This document shows positions 43,867-51,756 of a stretch of 64,000 nt of DNA, piece by piece. Source of the DNA: Nocardia mikamii NBRC 108933 (GTDB taxonomy: Bacteria; Actinomycetota; Actinomycetes; Mycobacteriales; Mycobacteriaceae); the NCBI RefSeq assembly GCF_001613505.1, contig NZ_BDCM01000006.1, forward strand, positions 248,001-312,000. The letters run 5' to 3'. Under the pieces are notes generated by a model. That model had not been told where the DNA came from and searched no databases. It worked only from the letters and a program-made list of their open reading frames with translations. Numbering within the stretch: the first letter of the stretch is position 1; every line of letters begins with the position of its first letter. The translations under genes were made by a program, and so were the position numbers.

Positions 43867-44726
43867 GAGGCGATCACCGCGACGCCGCTCGCCTTCTCGG
43901 CCAGTCGCTCGAATTGCTCTGCGTCCGTGGTGCATTCACCCAGGCCCACGGGTTTGTCGGCGCCGTGATAGTCCGAGGATCCGGTGCCGATGAGGTCCAG
44001 TTCGCGTGCCAGCTCGCGCAGCACCGCCCGGTCGGCCGGATTGTGATCGGGGTGATCGATCTCGAGCCCGCCCAGCCCGTGCCCGGCCAGATCGCGGATG
44101 TCGTCGATCGCCAGCAGCCGCCCGCGGGTGCGGGCACGCGCGTGCGCGACCACCGTCACTCCACCGGCGGCAGCGACCATGTCCACCGCCTGCCGCAGCG
44201 GGGTGTCGGCCTTCTCCACGTAGTAGCGGCCGCGGGGTGCGAGCAGATCGTCGAAGGCCGCGCCGACCGTCGGGACCACACCGGCCTCGACCAGCGCTCG
44301 CGCCAGATGGGGTCGACCCGCCGCCGGGCCCGCGGCCGCGAGAACCGCGTCCGGATCGATCGGCAGGCCGTCGGCCACCATGAGATCGGCCATCGCGCGC
44401 ACCCGCGAGACCCGTTCGGTGCGCAACCGCTCGCGTTCGGCGGCGAAGGCGGCATCGGCCGGATCGAACAGGTAGGCCAGCAGATGCACCGGCACCGGCC
44501 AGCCGTCTTCCCCCATGCCGACGCAGGACATCTCCATCCCGCGCACCAACCGCAGCCCGGCCGGCAGCGCGGCGACCGCCTCGTCCCAGCCGGAGGTGGT
44601 GTCGTGATCGGTGATCGCCACGACGTCCAGCCCCGCCGCGGCGGCCGCGCGCATCAGATCGCCGGGAGTATCGGTGCCGTCGGATGCGGTCGAATGGGTG
44701 TGGAGGTCGATGCGCACGCGTTCCAT
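43863..44726 (-). CDS. PHP-domain phosphoesterase
   Basis: About 287 residues from ATG 44726; a TTG 9 bases upstream is possible. Metal-binding motifs of the PHP fold: DLHTHSTASDGT at the start, ITDHDT, GMEMSC and the late GSSDYHG. It resembles the YciV/TrpH-like 5'-nucleotidase and 3',5'-nucleoside bisphosphate phosphatase group. The divergent CorA gene starts only 23 bases away, so the two promoters must overlap the genes themselves. Confidence 0.9.
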   Translation of the reverse strand: MERVRIDLHTHSTASDGTDTPGDLMRAAAAAGLDVVAITDHDTTSGWDEAVAALPAGLRLVRGMEMSCVGMGEDGWPVPVHLLAYLFDPADAAFAAERERLRTERVSRVRAMADLMVADGLPIDPDAVLAAAGPAAGRPHLARALVEAGVVPTVGAAFDDLLAPRGRYYVEKADTPLRQAVDMVAAAGGVTVVAHARARTRGRLLAIDDIRDLAGHGLGGLEIDHPDHNPADRAVLRELARELDLIGTGSSDYHGADKPVGLGECTTDAEQFERLAEKASGVAVIAS

Positions 44727-44749
44727 CTTGCCCAACTAGCATCCGGGAG

Positions 44750-45832
44750 GTGCCCTCGATACCGCCGTTTCCCCCGTTCCGTGGCTCCGGGAGGTCGCGG
44801 CACGGGCCGCAGCTGCCCCGGATCCCGGTTCCCACCGCCCGCGCGATCGTCGACTGCGGTGTCTATATCGACGGCCACCGGCAGTCCGGGCATGTGACCC
44901 CGTCGGCCGCGCTGGCGCAGGTACGCGAGCGCGGCGACGGGTTCGTCTGGGTGGGTATGCACGCTCCGGACGCGGACCAGATGGCCGAGGTGGCCGAGAT
45001 TTTCGGCCTGCACGAACTCGCGGTCGAAGATGCCGTGCACGCGCATCAGCGCCCCAAACTGGAACGCTACGACGACACCCTGTTCCTGGTGCTGCGCACC
45101 GTGAAATACCTCGAACACGACCCCAATTCGGTCAGCGAGATCGTGCAGACCGGCGAGATCATGATCTTCGTGGGCGCGAATTTCGTGGTCACCGTCCGTC
45201 ACGGCGAGCACACGGCGTTGAAGGTGGTTCGCGAGGAGATGGAGAAACATCCCGAACGCCTGGCGCTGGGGCCCGGGGCGGTTCTGCACGCCGTCGCCGA
45301 CCACGTGGTGGATTCGTATCTGCTGGTGACCCAGTCGGTCGAAGACGATGTGGAGGGGATGGAGGAAGAGGTCTTCACCCCGCGCAGCCGGCTCACCATC
45401 GAGGCCATCTATCAGCTCAAGCGCGAGGTGGTGGAGTTGCGCCGGGCGGTCAACCCGCTGTCGCTGCCGCTCCAAGTGCTCAGCCGCAGTTCGGAACTGC
45501 CGATGCCGAAGGAGATCCGCCGCTATCTGCGGGACGTCGCCGACCACCACACCGCGGTCGCCGAACGGATCAGCGATTTCGACGAGGCGCTCAGCGCGCT
45601 GATCAACGCGGCGCTGGCGAAGGTCAGCGTCCAGCAGAACACCGATATGCGCAAGATCTCGGCCTGGGCGGCGATGGCCGCGGTGCCCACCATGATCGCC
45701 GGGATCTACGGCATGAATTTCACCCATATGCCGGAGCTGTCGTGGACCTACGGCTACGGGATGGTGTGGGTCGTGATCCTGGTCATCTGCGGCGCGCTGT
45801 TCGTCGCGCTGCGGCGCAACAAATGGTTGTGA
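44750..45832 (+). CDS. corA: CorA-family magnesium/cobalt transporter
   Basis: About 360 residues from GTG 44750, the first plausible start; no spaced ribosome site is visible. The large N-terminal cytoplasmic domain contains LHELAVEDAVHAHQRPKLERY. Two C-terminal transmembrane helices flank the family signature YGMNF (GMN), and the chain ends with the basic RRNKWL. It matches M. tuberculosis Rv1239c in type and general neighbourhood. CorA pentamers pass Mg2+ inward. Confidence 0.95.
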   Translation: MPSIPPFPPFRGSGRSRHGPQLPRIPVPTARAIVDCGVYIDGHRQSGHVTPSAALAQVRERGDGFVWVGMHAPDADQMAEVAEIFGLHELAVEDAVHAHQRPKLERYDDTLFLVLRTVKYLEHDPNSVSEIVQTGEIMIFVGANFVVTVRHGEHTALKVVREEMEKHPERLALGPGAVLHAVADHVVDSYLLVTQSVEDDVEGMEEEVFTPRSRLTIEAIYQLKREVVELRRAVNPLSLPLQVLSRSSELPMPKEIRRYLRDVADHHTAVAERISDFDEALSALINAALAKVSVQQNTDMRKISAWAAMAAVPTMIAGIYGMNFTHMPELSWTYGYGMVWVVILVICGALFVALRRNKWL

Positions 45833-45894
45833 GGCGCGAGTCGTTCCGAGATCCAGGGTTGAGCCGCCGCACCTCGGCGCAACGCCCGCGCGGA

Positions 45895-46494
45895 CTACAG
45901 ATTCGCGGCGGCCCGGTGCGGATCACGGATGTCGATCCCCGCTTCGGACCACGCGTCCCGCAGCGCCGCGGCCCCGCGCACTCGCACCCACGCCGCCTCG
46001 GTGGCGGTGATCGGCGCGACCGACAGGAATCGCACCGGATCCGCGGGCTCCGGCAGTGGGACCTCGGCGATATCCGCCTCGCCCAGCAGCACCGCGGTGA
46101 AGGGGGCGTTGTGCCACAACGGCTCTCCCAGGTCGAGCAGCGCATCCGGTTGCAGCACAACGCCTTCCACCGACGGAGCGGCGATCAGCACGCCGAGTCC
46201 GCGCGGCAGCCCCGCCTGGGCGCCGGCGCCGCCGCGCAGCGTCAGCACCAATTCGGCGCGCGGGCCGCGCACGGGGTCGGCCAGGGCCGCCGCGGAATCG
46301 GTCATCGGATGCCGGGAGCCACCGAGGGTGACGTAGTGCACGAACTCGCCGTCGGGGATGCGCAGGATGTCGATCGGTTCCAGGCCGAGGAAGGTCACCG
46401 ACGCGGAGTCGAAGCGCGTGTCATCGAATCCCGGCCCCGTCCGGGGAATGCCGAAATGCGTCAGTACCGCGGACCGCACCTGATCGAGTTCCAT
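45895..46494 (-). CDS. Suppressor-of-fused (SUFU)-domain protein
   Basis: 199 residues. The sequence reads DILRIPDGEFVHYVTLGGSRHPM, AELVLTLRG, and later FTAVLLGEADIAEVPLPE, then VRFLSVAPITATEAAWVRVRGA, which fits the bacterial SUFU domain. Bacterial SUFU proteins are often immunity-type or of unknown role; here there is no toxin gene nearby. It converges on corA and is followed on the minus strand side by the YflT-type stress gene, 22 bases upstream. Confidence 0.75.
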   Translation of the reverse strand: MELDQVRSAVLTHFGIPRTGPGFDDTRFDSASVTFLGLEPIDILRIPDGEFVHYVTLGGSRHPMTDSAAALADPVRGPRAELVLTLRGGAGAQAGLPRGLGVLIAAPSVEGVVLQPDALLDLGEPLWHNAPFTAVLLGEADIAEVPLPEPADPVRFLSVAPITATEAAWVRVRGAAALRDAWSEAGIDIRDPHRAAANL

Positions 46495-46516
46495 AGCCCT
46501 AGAGCGTGCCAGAGCC

Positions 46517-47008
46517 CTACAGCGCCAGGCGCGCCAGCATATCCCGCGCCTGCTCGGCGACCTTCGGATCGCACAGCACGTCGTAGCGTCCGGCGACCAA
46601 CTGCATGGTGGAGGCGAAGTCGCGGGTACCGCGGGTGGCGGCGTACGGGATCACCGCCGAGATGAGCCCGAAGATGATGCCGCCGACCAGGCCGACCACC
46701 AGCGGCCCGATCACGCCGCCCGTGGTGAACAGGCTCAGCAGCAACCCCAGGAACAGGCCCAGCCAGGCGCCCGAAACCATGCCGCCGCCAATGACTTTGC
46801 CCCAGGTGAGCCGGCCCAGCACTCGTTCGACCTGCATCAGATCGACACCCACGATGGTCATGTTCTCCACCGGGAACTGGTTGTCGGCCAGATAGTCGAC
46901 CGCCCGCTGCGCCTCGGCATAGGTCGGATAGGAGGCGACCGGCCACCCCGACGGCGGAGTCGGCAAGCCGGGCCGATTGCGATTCGGACTACCCAACGGA
47001 TTGGTCAT
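46517..47008 (-). CDS. YflT-type general stress membrane protein (Rv1234-like)
   Basis: 163 residues. The start of the YflT/17M domain (PVASYPTYAEAQRAVDYLADNQFPVENMTIVGVDL) is followed by two glycine-rich transmembrane helices (GMVSGAWLGLFLGLLLSLF and GVIGPLVVGLVGGIIFGLIS) and a short C-terminal domain (YDVLCDPKVAEQARDML). It resembles M. tuberculosis Rv1234, which lies in the same chromosomal neighbourhood as CorA and the MgtE-N protein. Function is unknown; the family is stress-induced in Bacillus. Confidence 0.87.
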   Translation of the reverse strand: MTNPLGSPNRNRPGLPTPPSGWPVASYPTYAEAQRAVDYLADNQFPVENMTIVGVDLMQVERVLGRLTWGKVIGGGMVSGAWLGLFLGLLLSLFTTGGVIGPLVVGLVGGIIFGLISAVIPYAATRGTRDFASTMQLVAGRYDVLCDPKVAEQARDMLARLAL

Positions 47009-47121
47009 AACTCCACGATCCTAGGTCGACATCGCCGCTACGGCTGGATGCGGCGACTCAGCGGCGCACCGCGTGTCCGATTTTACCGGGGCGGGAGAAG
47101 CCGGAATCCATGCCGTTCCGG

Positions 47122-47433
47122 TCACAGCGTGTACGTGAGGGTGAGCACCTCGCGCTGCGCCTCGTGCGCGCGGCCGCGAATTCCGGCGAGTTCTCCCGTG
47201 CCCGACCCCGGAACGATGGATCCGAAGCTGCTCAGGTCCGTCCCGTCCGCCAGACCGCCGTGCTGGATCACGAAGGTGCCGGCGCGGCCGTCGAGCGTTC
47301 CCTCGACTCGTTCCGAGGCGACGTAACCACCGCCCGCCTCCCCCTGCGCGGTCAGGACGTGCACGACGCCGGTCCCCTCGATTTCGCCGTGGTAGCGCTT
47401 GCGAACCCGCCGTGCCGGACGGGTGGCGACCAC
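47122..47433 (-). pseudogene. DUF3224-like protein, N-terminally truncated
   Basis: About 103 residues are open from GTG 47433, but only the part from about KRYHGEIEGTG onward resembles the family (YVASERVEGTLDGRAGTFVIQHG, VPGSGTGELAGIRGR, LTLTYTL at the end). The usual first strands (about 30-35 residues) are missing and are replaced by an Arg-rich stretch reading toward the HadAB-like gene 25 bases upstream. It is probably a 5'-truncated remnant, though a short functional barrel cannot be excluded. Confidence 0.6.
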
Positions 47434-47458
47434 TGGCAACCGACCTGCGAAAACCCGC

Positions 47459-48568
47459 CTACCCCAGACGGACCTCCGCGGTGGCGAGGCCGAAGATCTT
47501 GCGACCGGCCGACTTCGCGACGACGACGACCACCGCGGTGCGTGTGGCGGGATCGACCGATTTGATCCGGCCGGTGAATTCGACGACGCCCGCGGATCCG
47601 GCATTCACGATCGTGTAGTTCGACAGCCGCACCGCGTATCTGATCAGCGATCCGGGGTCGCCGAGCCATCCGGTGACGAAGCCCGCGCCGAGTCCCATGG
47701 TGAGCATGCCGTGCGCGATGACGTCGGGCAGGCCCGCGAGCGCGGCGACGCCGTCGTGCCAGTGGATGGGGTTGGCGTCACCCGAGACGCCGGCGTAGTT
47801 CACCAGATCACCGCGTGTGATCCGGGCGGTGCGCGGCGGGAGCTCGTCGCCGGCGGCGATGTCGTCGAACCGGACGACGTTGTGCGGCACTCGTGTTCGC
47901 GACACCTCCGAGAAGCGGTGGTCGCGTCGGGCGGCGACGGCGGCGTCCAGCAACTCCGCCTCGGACAGACCCTGCGCCGCCGACGGTGCACCGACACCGT
48001 GCATGATCACCCGTTCGATCGCGCCCGCGATACCCGAGTCGATGTCCTCCCCGGTGACACCGACCGCGGTCGTGTGCATCACATGGACGACCTCGTCGAA
48101 CTGATCGGTGAAGGTGTTGGTGACAGTGATCAGATCCTTGCCGGCGATGGTCCGCACCGCGCTGACCTCGACATCGCTCACCAGGCGGTCACCGGAGACC
48201 ACCGGCCGATGGAACTCGAAGACCTGATCGGTCTGCACGTACACGTCGTAGCCGGTGATGACCCGTTCGAACAGCCGGCGATTGGCCAGCATCGCGGGAA
48301 TCGACAGGAAGGTGGGCGGCGCGACCACCGCGCCGTAGCCGAACTCCGCCGCGTCGGCTTCCCGCCAGTGCACCGAGCCGTAATCCTGCACGGCGCGGGC
48401 GTACTCGCGGATCTTCTCCCGCCCGACCTCGTAATAGTCCTCGGCACGGTAGGCATATCCCACCAGCGACCGCGTGTATGCCGCCGCATCCGCGGTCGCC
48501 TCGCCTGCGGCCGCCTGGTCCACAGTTTCCCGGTCGCCAGTTGCCTGGTCGACAGTTGCCTCGGACAA
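47459..48568 (-). CDS. Fused HadA/HadB-like (3R)-hydroxyacyl-ACP dehydratase
   Basis: About 369 residues from TTG 48568, chosen because GAGGAG lies 6 bases upstream; the open frame continues to an ATG at 48655. Two hot-dog domains: the first (VGYAYRAEDYYEVGREKIREYA, VVAPPTFLSI) resembles HadA, the second (RITRGDLVNYAGVSGDANPIHW, IAHGMLTMGLGAGF) resembles HadB and carries the hydratase-2 Asp and His. HadAB/HadBC are the dehydratases of mycolic-acid FAS-II in M. tuberculosis, where they are separate genes. The fusion suggests a dedicated long-chain dehydratase. Here it sits 118 bases downstream of a CitE-like lyase on the same strand. Confidence 0.9.
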   Translation of the reverse strand: MSEATVDQATGDRETVDQAAAGEATADAAAYTRSLVGYAYRAEDYYEVGREKIREYARAVQDYGSVHWREADAAEFGYGAVVAPPTFLSIPAMLANRRLFERVITGYDVYVQTDQVFEFHRPVVSGDRLVSDVEVSAVRTIAGKDLITVTNTFTDQFDEVVHVMHTTAVGVTGEDIDSGIAGAIERVIMHGVGAPSAAQGLSEAELLDAAVAARRDHRFSEVSRTRVPHNVVRFDDIAAGDELPPRTARITRGDLVNYAGVSGDANPIHWHDGVAALAGLPDVIAHGMLTMGLGAGFVTGWLGDPGSLIRYAVRLSNYTIVNAGSAGVVEFTGRIKSVDPATRTAVVVVVAKSAGRKIFGLATAEVRLG

Positions 48569-48686
48569 GCCACACTCCTCAACGCTCGGCTGCGCAGATC
48601 CTACGGACGCGGGAGCACCCGTCGCCGGATTCGCCCGCCGTTCAAGAGGTTTCACGAAGAACGGGGCCGACGATTGTGAGTTGTCG

Positions 48687-49634
48687 TCACGCCCGAGGCG
48701 GTACGAAACTCGTGGTGCGCGTCATTGCGGCGGCCCGCCCCTTCTCCGCGACGACCTGTGCCATCTTCGCGCTGGCCTCGTCGATCATCTCGTCGCCGAG
48801 CATCACCGCGCCGCGGGCGCCGCCGGCGGTCGAGGTGTGGTAGGCGTAGGCGTCCAGGATCTCCTCGGCGCGGTCGTAGTCGGCCTGGCGGGGGCTGAAG
48901 ATCTCGTTACACGCCTCGACCTGGGTGGGGTGCAGCACCCATTTGCCGTCGAATCCGAGGGCCGCGGTGCGGGATGCGGCGCGGCGGAAGCCGTCGAGGT
49001 CGCGGATCTGCAGATAGGGACCGTCGATGGCCTGCAGGCCGTGCGCCCGCGCGGCGAGCAGGATGGTCATCAGAATGTGGTGGTAGGCGTCGCCGGGTTC
49101 GTAGCCCTCGGGCTGTTCACCGACCACCAGGGTGCGCATATTGATACTGGCCATGAAGTCGGCGGGGCCGAAGACCAGGGTCTGCACACGCGGACTGGCG
49201 GTGGCGATCTCGTCGATGTTGCGCAGCCCCTGCGCGTTCTCGATCTGCGGCTCGATGCCGATGCGGCCGACCTCGAGCCCGTTGGCCTTCTCCAGCTGGG
49301 TCAGCAGCAGATCGAGCGCACGCACCTGGGCGCCGTCGAGCACCTTCGGCAGCAGAATCGCGTCCAGGTCGCGGCCGGCGCCCTCGACCACCGAGATGAC
49401 GTCGGCGTAGGTCCATTCCGTCGTCCAGTCGTTGACCCGCACGACCTTGATCTGATTGCCCCAGCCGGGCGAGTTCAGCGCGGCGACGATGTTGGCGCGG
49501 GCGGCGGCCTTGGCGGGCGGGGCGACCGCATCCTCGAGGTCGAGGAAGATCTCGTCGGCGGGCAAACCCTTGGCCTTGTCGATCATCCGTAGATTACTGC
49601 CGGGTACGGCGAGCACCGAACGACGCGTTGACAT
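48687..49634 (-). CDS. HpcH/HpaI-CitE-family CoA-ester lyase
   Basis: 315 residues, ATG 49634 with CAGGAG upstream; the open frame begins 48 bases earlier. Motifs: RRSVLAVPGSNLRMIDKA, the metal/CoA segment FLDLEDAVAP, and EPQIENAQGLRNIDEI with its conserved Glu, then FGPADFMAS and WVLHPTQVEACNEIF. The group includes malyl-CoA, beta-methylmalyl-CoA and citramalyl-CoA lyases. A role in cleavage of a malyl-type CoA ester is likely; the exact substrate cannot be read. It is divergent from the MgtE-N gene, with 50 bases between starts. Confidence 0.9.
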   Translation of the reverse strand: MSTRRSVLAVPGSNLRMIDKAKGLPADEIFLDLEDAVAPPAKAAARANIVAALNSPGWGNQIKVVRVNDWTTEWTYADVISVVEGAGRDLDAILLPKVLDGAQVRALDLLLTQLEKANGLEVGRIGIEPQIENAQGLRNIDEIATASPRVQTLVFGPADFMASINMRTLVVGEQPEGYEPGDAYHHILMTILLAARAHGLQAIDGPYLQIRDLDGFRRAASRTAALGFDGKWVLHPTQVEACNEIFSPRQADYDRAEEILDAYAYHTSTAGGARGAVMLGDEMIDEASAKMAQVVAEKGRAAAMTRTTSFVPPRA

Positions 49635-49684
49635 GGGCGGCTCCTGAATCGTCTCGCGGGGCTGCACCACATAGCCTTGCACTT

Positions 49685-51046
49685 ATGGCAGCAACGAAAG
49701 TTTTCGCCGCCAGGCTGGCGGGCCTGGTGGTACTGGGTCCGGACGGCGAGTCTATCGGCCGTGTGCGGGACGTGGTGATCTCCATCCGCTACGACCGCCA
49801 GCAACCCCGGGTGCTGGGACTACTGGTCGAATTACCCACGCGCAAACGTATTTTCGTCCCGATGCTCCGGGTCAACGCGATCGAGCCGAACTCGGTCAAT
49901 CTCAACACCGGAACCGTGAGCCTGCGCCGCTTCGAACAGCGGCCCGGCGAAATGCTGGCGTTGGCGCAGGTCCTCGACTCCAAGGTGCGCGTGGTCGATC
50001 CCGAACTCCCGGACCTAGAGGGGGTGGACGTCTTCGTCGTCGACCTGGGCATCGAACAGAGCCGCACCCGCGACTGGGTGGTCTCGCGGGTGGCGGTGCG
50101 CGGACATCGGCGCCTGGGCCGGCGCCGCGAGGTGCACGTGGTCGAGTGGTCGGATGTTCGCGGGCTGACCCAGCACGAGTTGAATCTGCCCGGTCAGGAC
50201 GTCACCCAGCTGCTCGGCCAGTTCGAGGGCCTGCGCCCGGCCGATGTGGCGCATCTGCTGCGCGAACTGCCCGAGAAGCGCCGGATCGAATTGGCCCGGG
50301 CCCTCGACGACGAACGACTCGCCGACGTGGTGCAGGAACTTCCGGAGAACGACCAGGTCGACGTGCTGCAGAATCTGGGCGTCGAACGCGCGGCCGATCT
50401 GCTCGAGGCGATGGACCCCGACGACGCCGCCGACCTGCTCGGCGAACTGCCGACCGGTGAGGCCGAGGCGCTGCTGGCACTGATGGATCCCGAGGAATCC
50501 GAGCCGGTGCGGCGCCTGCTCGAATATTCGCCCTACACCGCGGGCGGCATGATGACGCCCCGCCCCGTGGTGCTCACCCCGGCGGCGAGCGTCGCGGAGG
50601 CGCTGGCCCGCATCCGCGACCCCGATCTGACTCCGGCGCTGGCGTCGATGGTGTTCGTGGTCCGCCCGCCGACCGCGACGCCGACCGGCCGCTATCTGGG
50701 CTGTGTGCACACCCAGGCGCTGCTGCGCGAACCGCCGGCGACACTGGTGGGCGGGCTGGTCGACAGCGACCTCACCCAGCTGCATCCCGATGCCCCGCTG
50801 ACCGCGGTCACCCGCTATTTCGCGACCTACAACCTGGTCTGCGGGCCGGTGGTGGACGAGGAGAATCACCTGCTCGGCGCGGTGAGCGTCGACGACGTGC
50901 TCGACCATCTGCTGCCCGAGGACTGGCGCGAACAGGACGAGGACGCCTCCGAACCGGCGAGCACGATTCATTCGATCGCGGCCGCGGCGCGGGCGGCGGG
51001 CAAAGCGGCAACGGCTGACGCGGCGGCCGGAAGGGCGAAAGCATGA
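49685..51046 (+). CDS. MgtE-N/CBS-domain protein without transporter part (Rv1232c-like)
   Basis: About 453 residues. A PRC-barrel-like N-terminus (LAGLVVLGPDGESIGRVRDVV), the alpha-helical MgtE-N superhelix (LRELPEKRRIELARAL, PENDQVDVLQNL, ELPTGEAEALL) and a CBS pair (GGMMTPRPVVLTPAASVAEA, VDEENHLLGAVSVDDVLDHL). It ends with an Ala-rich tail and lacks the five transmembrane helices of true MgtE magnesium channels. This matches M. tuberculosis Rv1232c. It probably senses Mg2+ or nucleotides. The stop overlaps the next start (ATGA). Confidence 0.9.
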   Translation: MAATKVFAARLAGLVVLGPDGESIGRVRDVVISIRYDRQQPRVLGLLVELPTRKRIFVPMLRVNAIEPNSVNLNTGTVSLRRFEQRPGEMLALAQVLDSKVRVVDPELPDLEGVDVFVVDLGIEQSRTRDWVVSRVAVRGHRRLGRRREVHVVEWSDVRGLTQHELNLPGQDVTQLLGQFEGLRPADVAHLLRELPEKRRIELARALDDERLADVVQELPENDQVDVLQNLGVERAADLLEAMDPDDAADLLGELPTGEAEALLALMDPEESEPVRRLLEYSPYTAGGMMTPRPVVLTPAASVAEALARIRDPDLTPALASMVFVVRPPTATPTGRYLGCVHTQALLREPPATLVGGLVDSDLTQLHPDAPLTAVTRYFATYNLVCGPVVDEENHLLGAVSVDDVLDHLLPEDWREQDEDASEPASTIHSIAAAARAAGKAATADAAAGRAKA

Positions 51047-51651
51047 GTGAGCGCAGCGAACGCGCGGCCCGCACGGACAAGCCGGTCGCCCGGGCCCGCT
51101 TGGAGACACCGGTCGAATCGCGGTTCCGCTTCGAGATCGACGCCGAGGCGGTGGCGCGGGGCAGCGAGACGGTGGCCCGATTCCTGGGGACCGGTCGTTA
51201 TCTGCTGTTGCAGACGGTCGTGGTCGTGGTGTGGATCGCGCTCAATGTCTTCGCGGTGAGCCTGCAGTGGGATCCGTATCCGTTCATCCTGCTGAACCTG
51301 GCCTTCTCCACCCAGGCCGCCTACGCCGCACCCCTGATCCTGCTGGCCCAGAACCGGCAGGACAACCGCGACAAGGTATCTCTCGAGGAGGATCGCCGCC
51401 GCGCGGCACAGACCAAGGCCGACACCGAATTCCTGGCCCGGGAGCTGGCGGCGCTGCGAATCGCGGTGGGCGAGGTGGCCACTCGCGACTATCTGCGCCG
51501 CGAACTCGAAGACATCAAAGACGCTCTGGCGCGGCTCCAACTACATGCGCCGCTGGACGACGAAGATGCTGTCGAGACCGCGAAGTCCAAGAAAAGTACC
51601 GATAGGAAGAGGGGTCGAGTACCGATTTCGCCTCAAATAGATGGCGGCTGA
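51043..51651 (+). CDS. DUF1003 membrane protein (Rv1231c-like)
   Basis: 202 residues. Two transmembrane helices (LLLQTVVVVVWIALNVFAV and PFILLNLAFSTQAAYAAPLI) followed by QNRQDNRDK are the DUF1003 signature. A coiled helical C-terminus and a Lys/Ser/Arg tail follow. Its coupling to the MgtE-N gene by a 4-base overlap is kept in M. tuberculosis as Rv1232c-Rv1231c, so the two probably act together at the membrane. Function unknown. Confidence 0.9.
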   Translation: MSERSERAARTDKPVARARLETPVESRFRFEIDAEAVARGSETVARFLGTGRYLLLQTVVVVVWIALNVFAVSLQWDPYPFILLNLAFSTQAAYAAPLILLAQNRQDNRDKVSLEEDRRRAAQTKADTEFLARELAALRIAVGEVATRDYLRRELEDIKDALARLQLHAPLDDEDAVETAKSKKSTDRKRGRVPISPQIDGG

Positions 51652-51684
51652 CCGCAATTATCGATAACAACGTGCTGACTGGCA

Positions 51685-51707
51685 GGTAACCTGGATCACG
51701 TTGTCCG
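51685..51707 (+). promoter_or_regulatory. Shared promoter element, transglycosylase copy 1
   Basis: GGTAACCTGGATCACGTTGT matches, with one gap and few changes, the element before copy 2 (GGTAATCTGATCTCGTTGT). TAACCT could be a -10 hexamer. It lies about 70 bases before the first transglycosylase start. Confidence 0.5.
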
Positions 51708-51756
51708 TGGCGGCTCCGCGCGTTCAGGTCGCTCAACGACTACGAGGGGATTGGTT

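Noticed and set aside
45895..47008. SUFU protein as the immunity part of a toxin system
   Set aside because: No toxin, secretion or polymorphic-tail gene is near; the neighbours are corA and a stress protein.
51652..51756. c-di-AMP (ydaO) riboswitch before the wall-hydrolase gene
   Set aside because: Leader is only about 100 bases, and I see none of the conserved ydaO core sequences.
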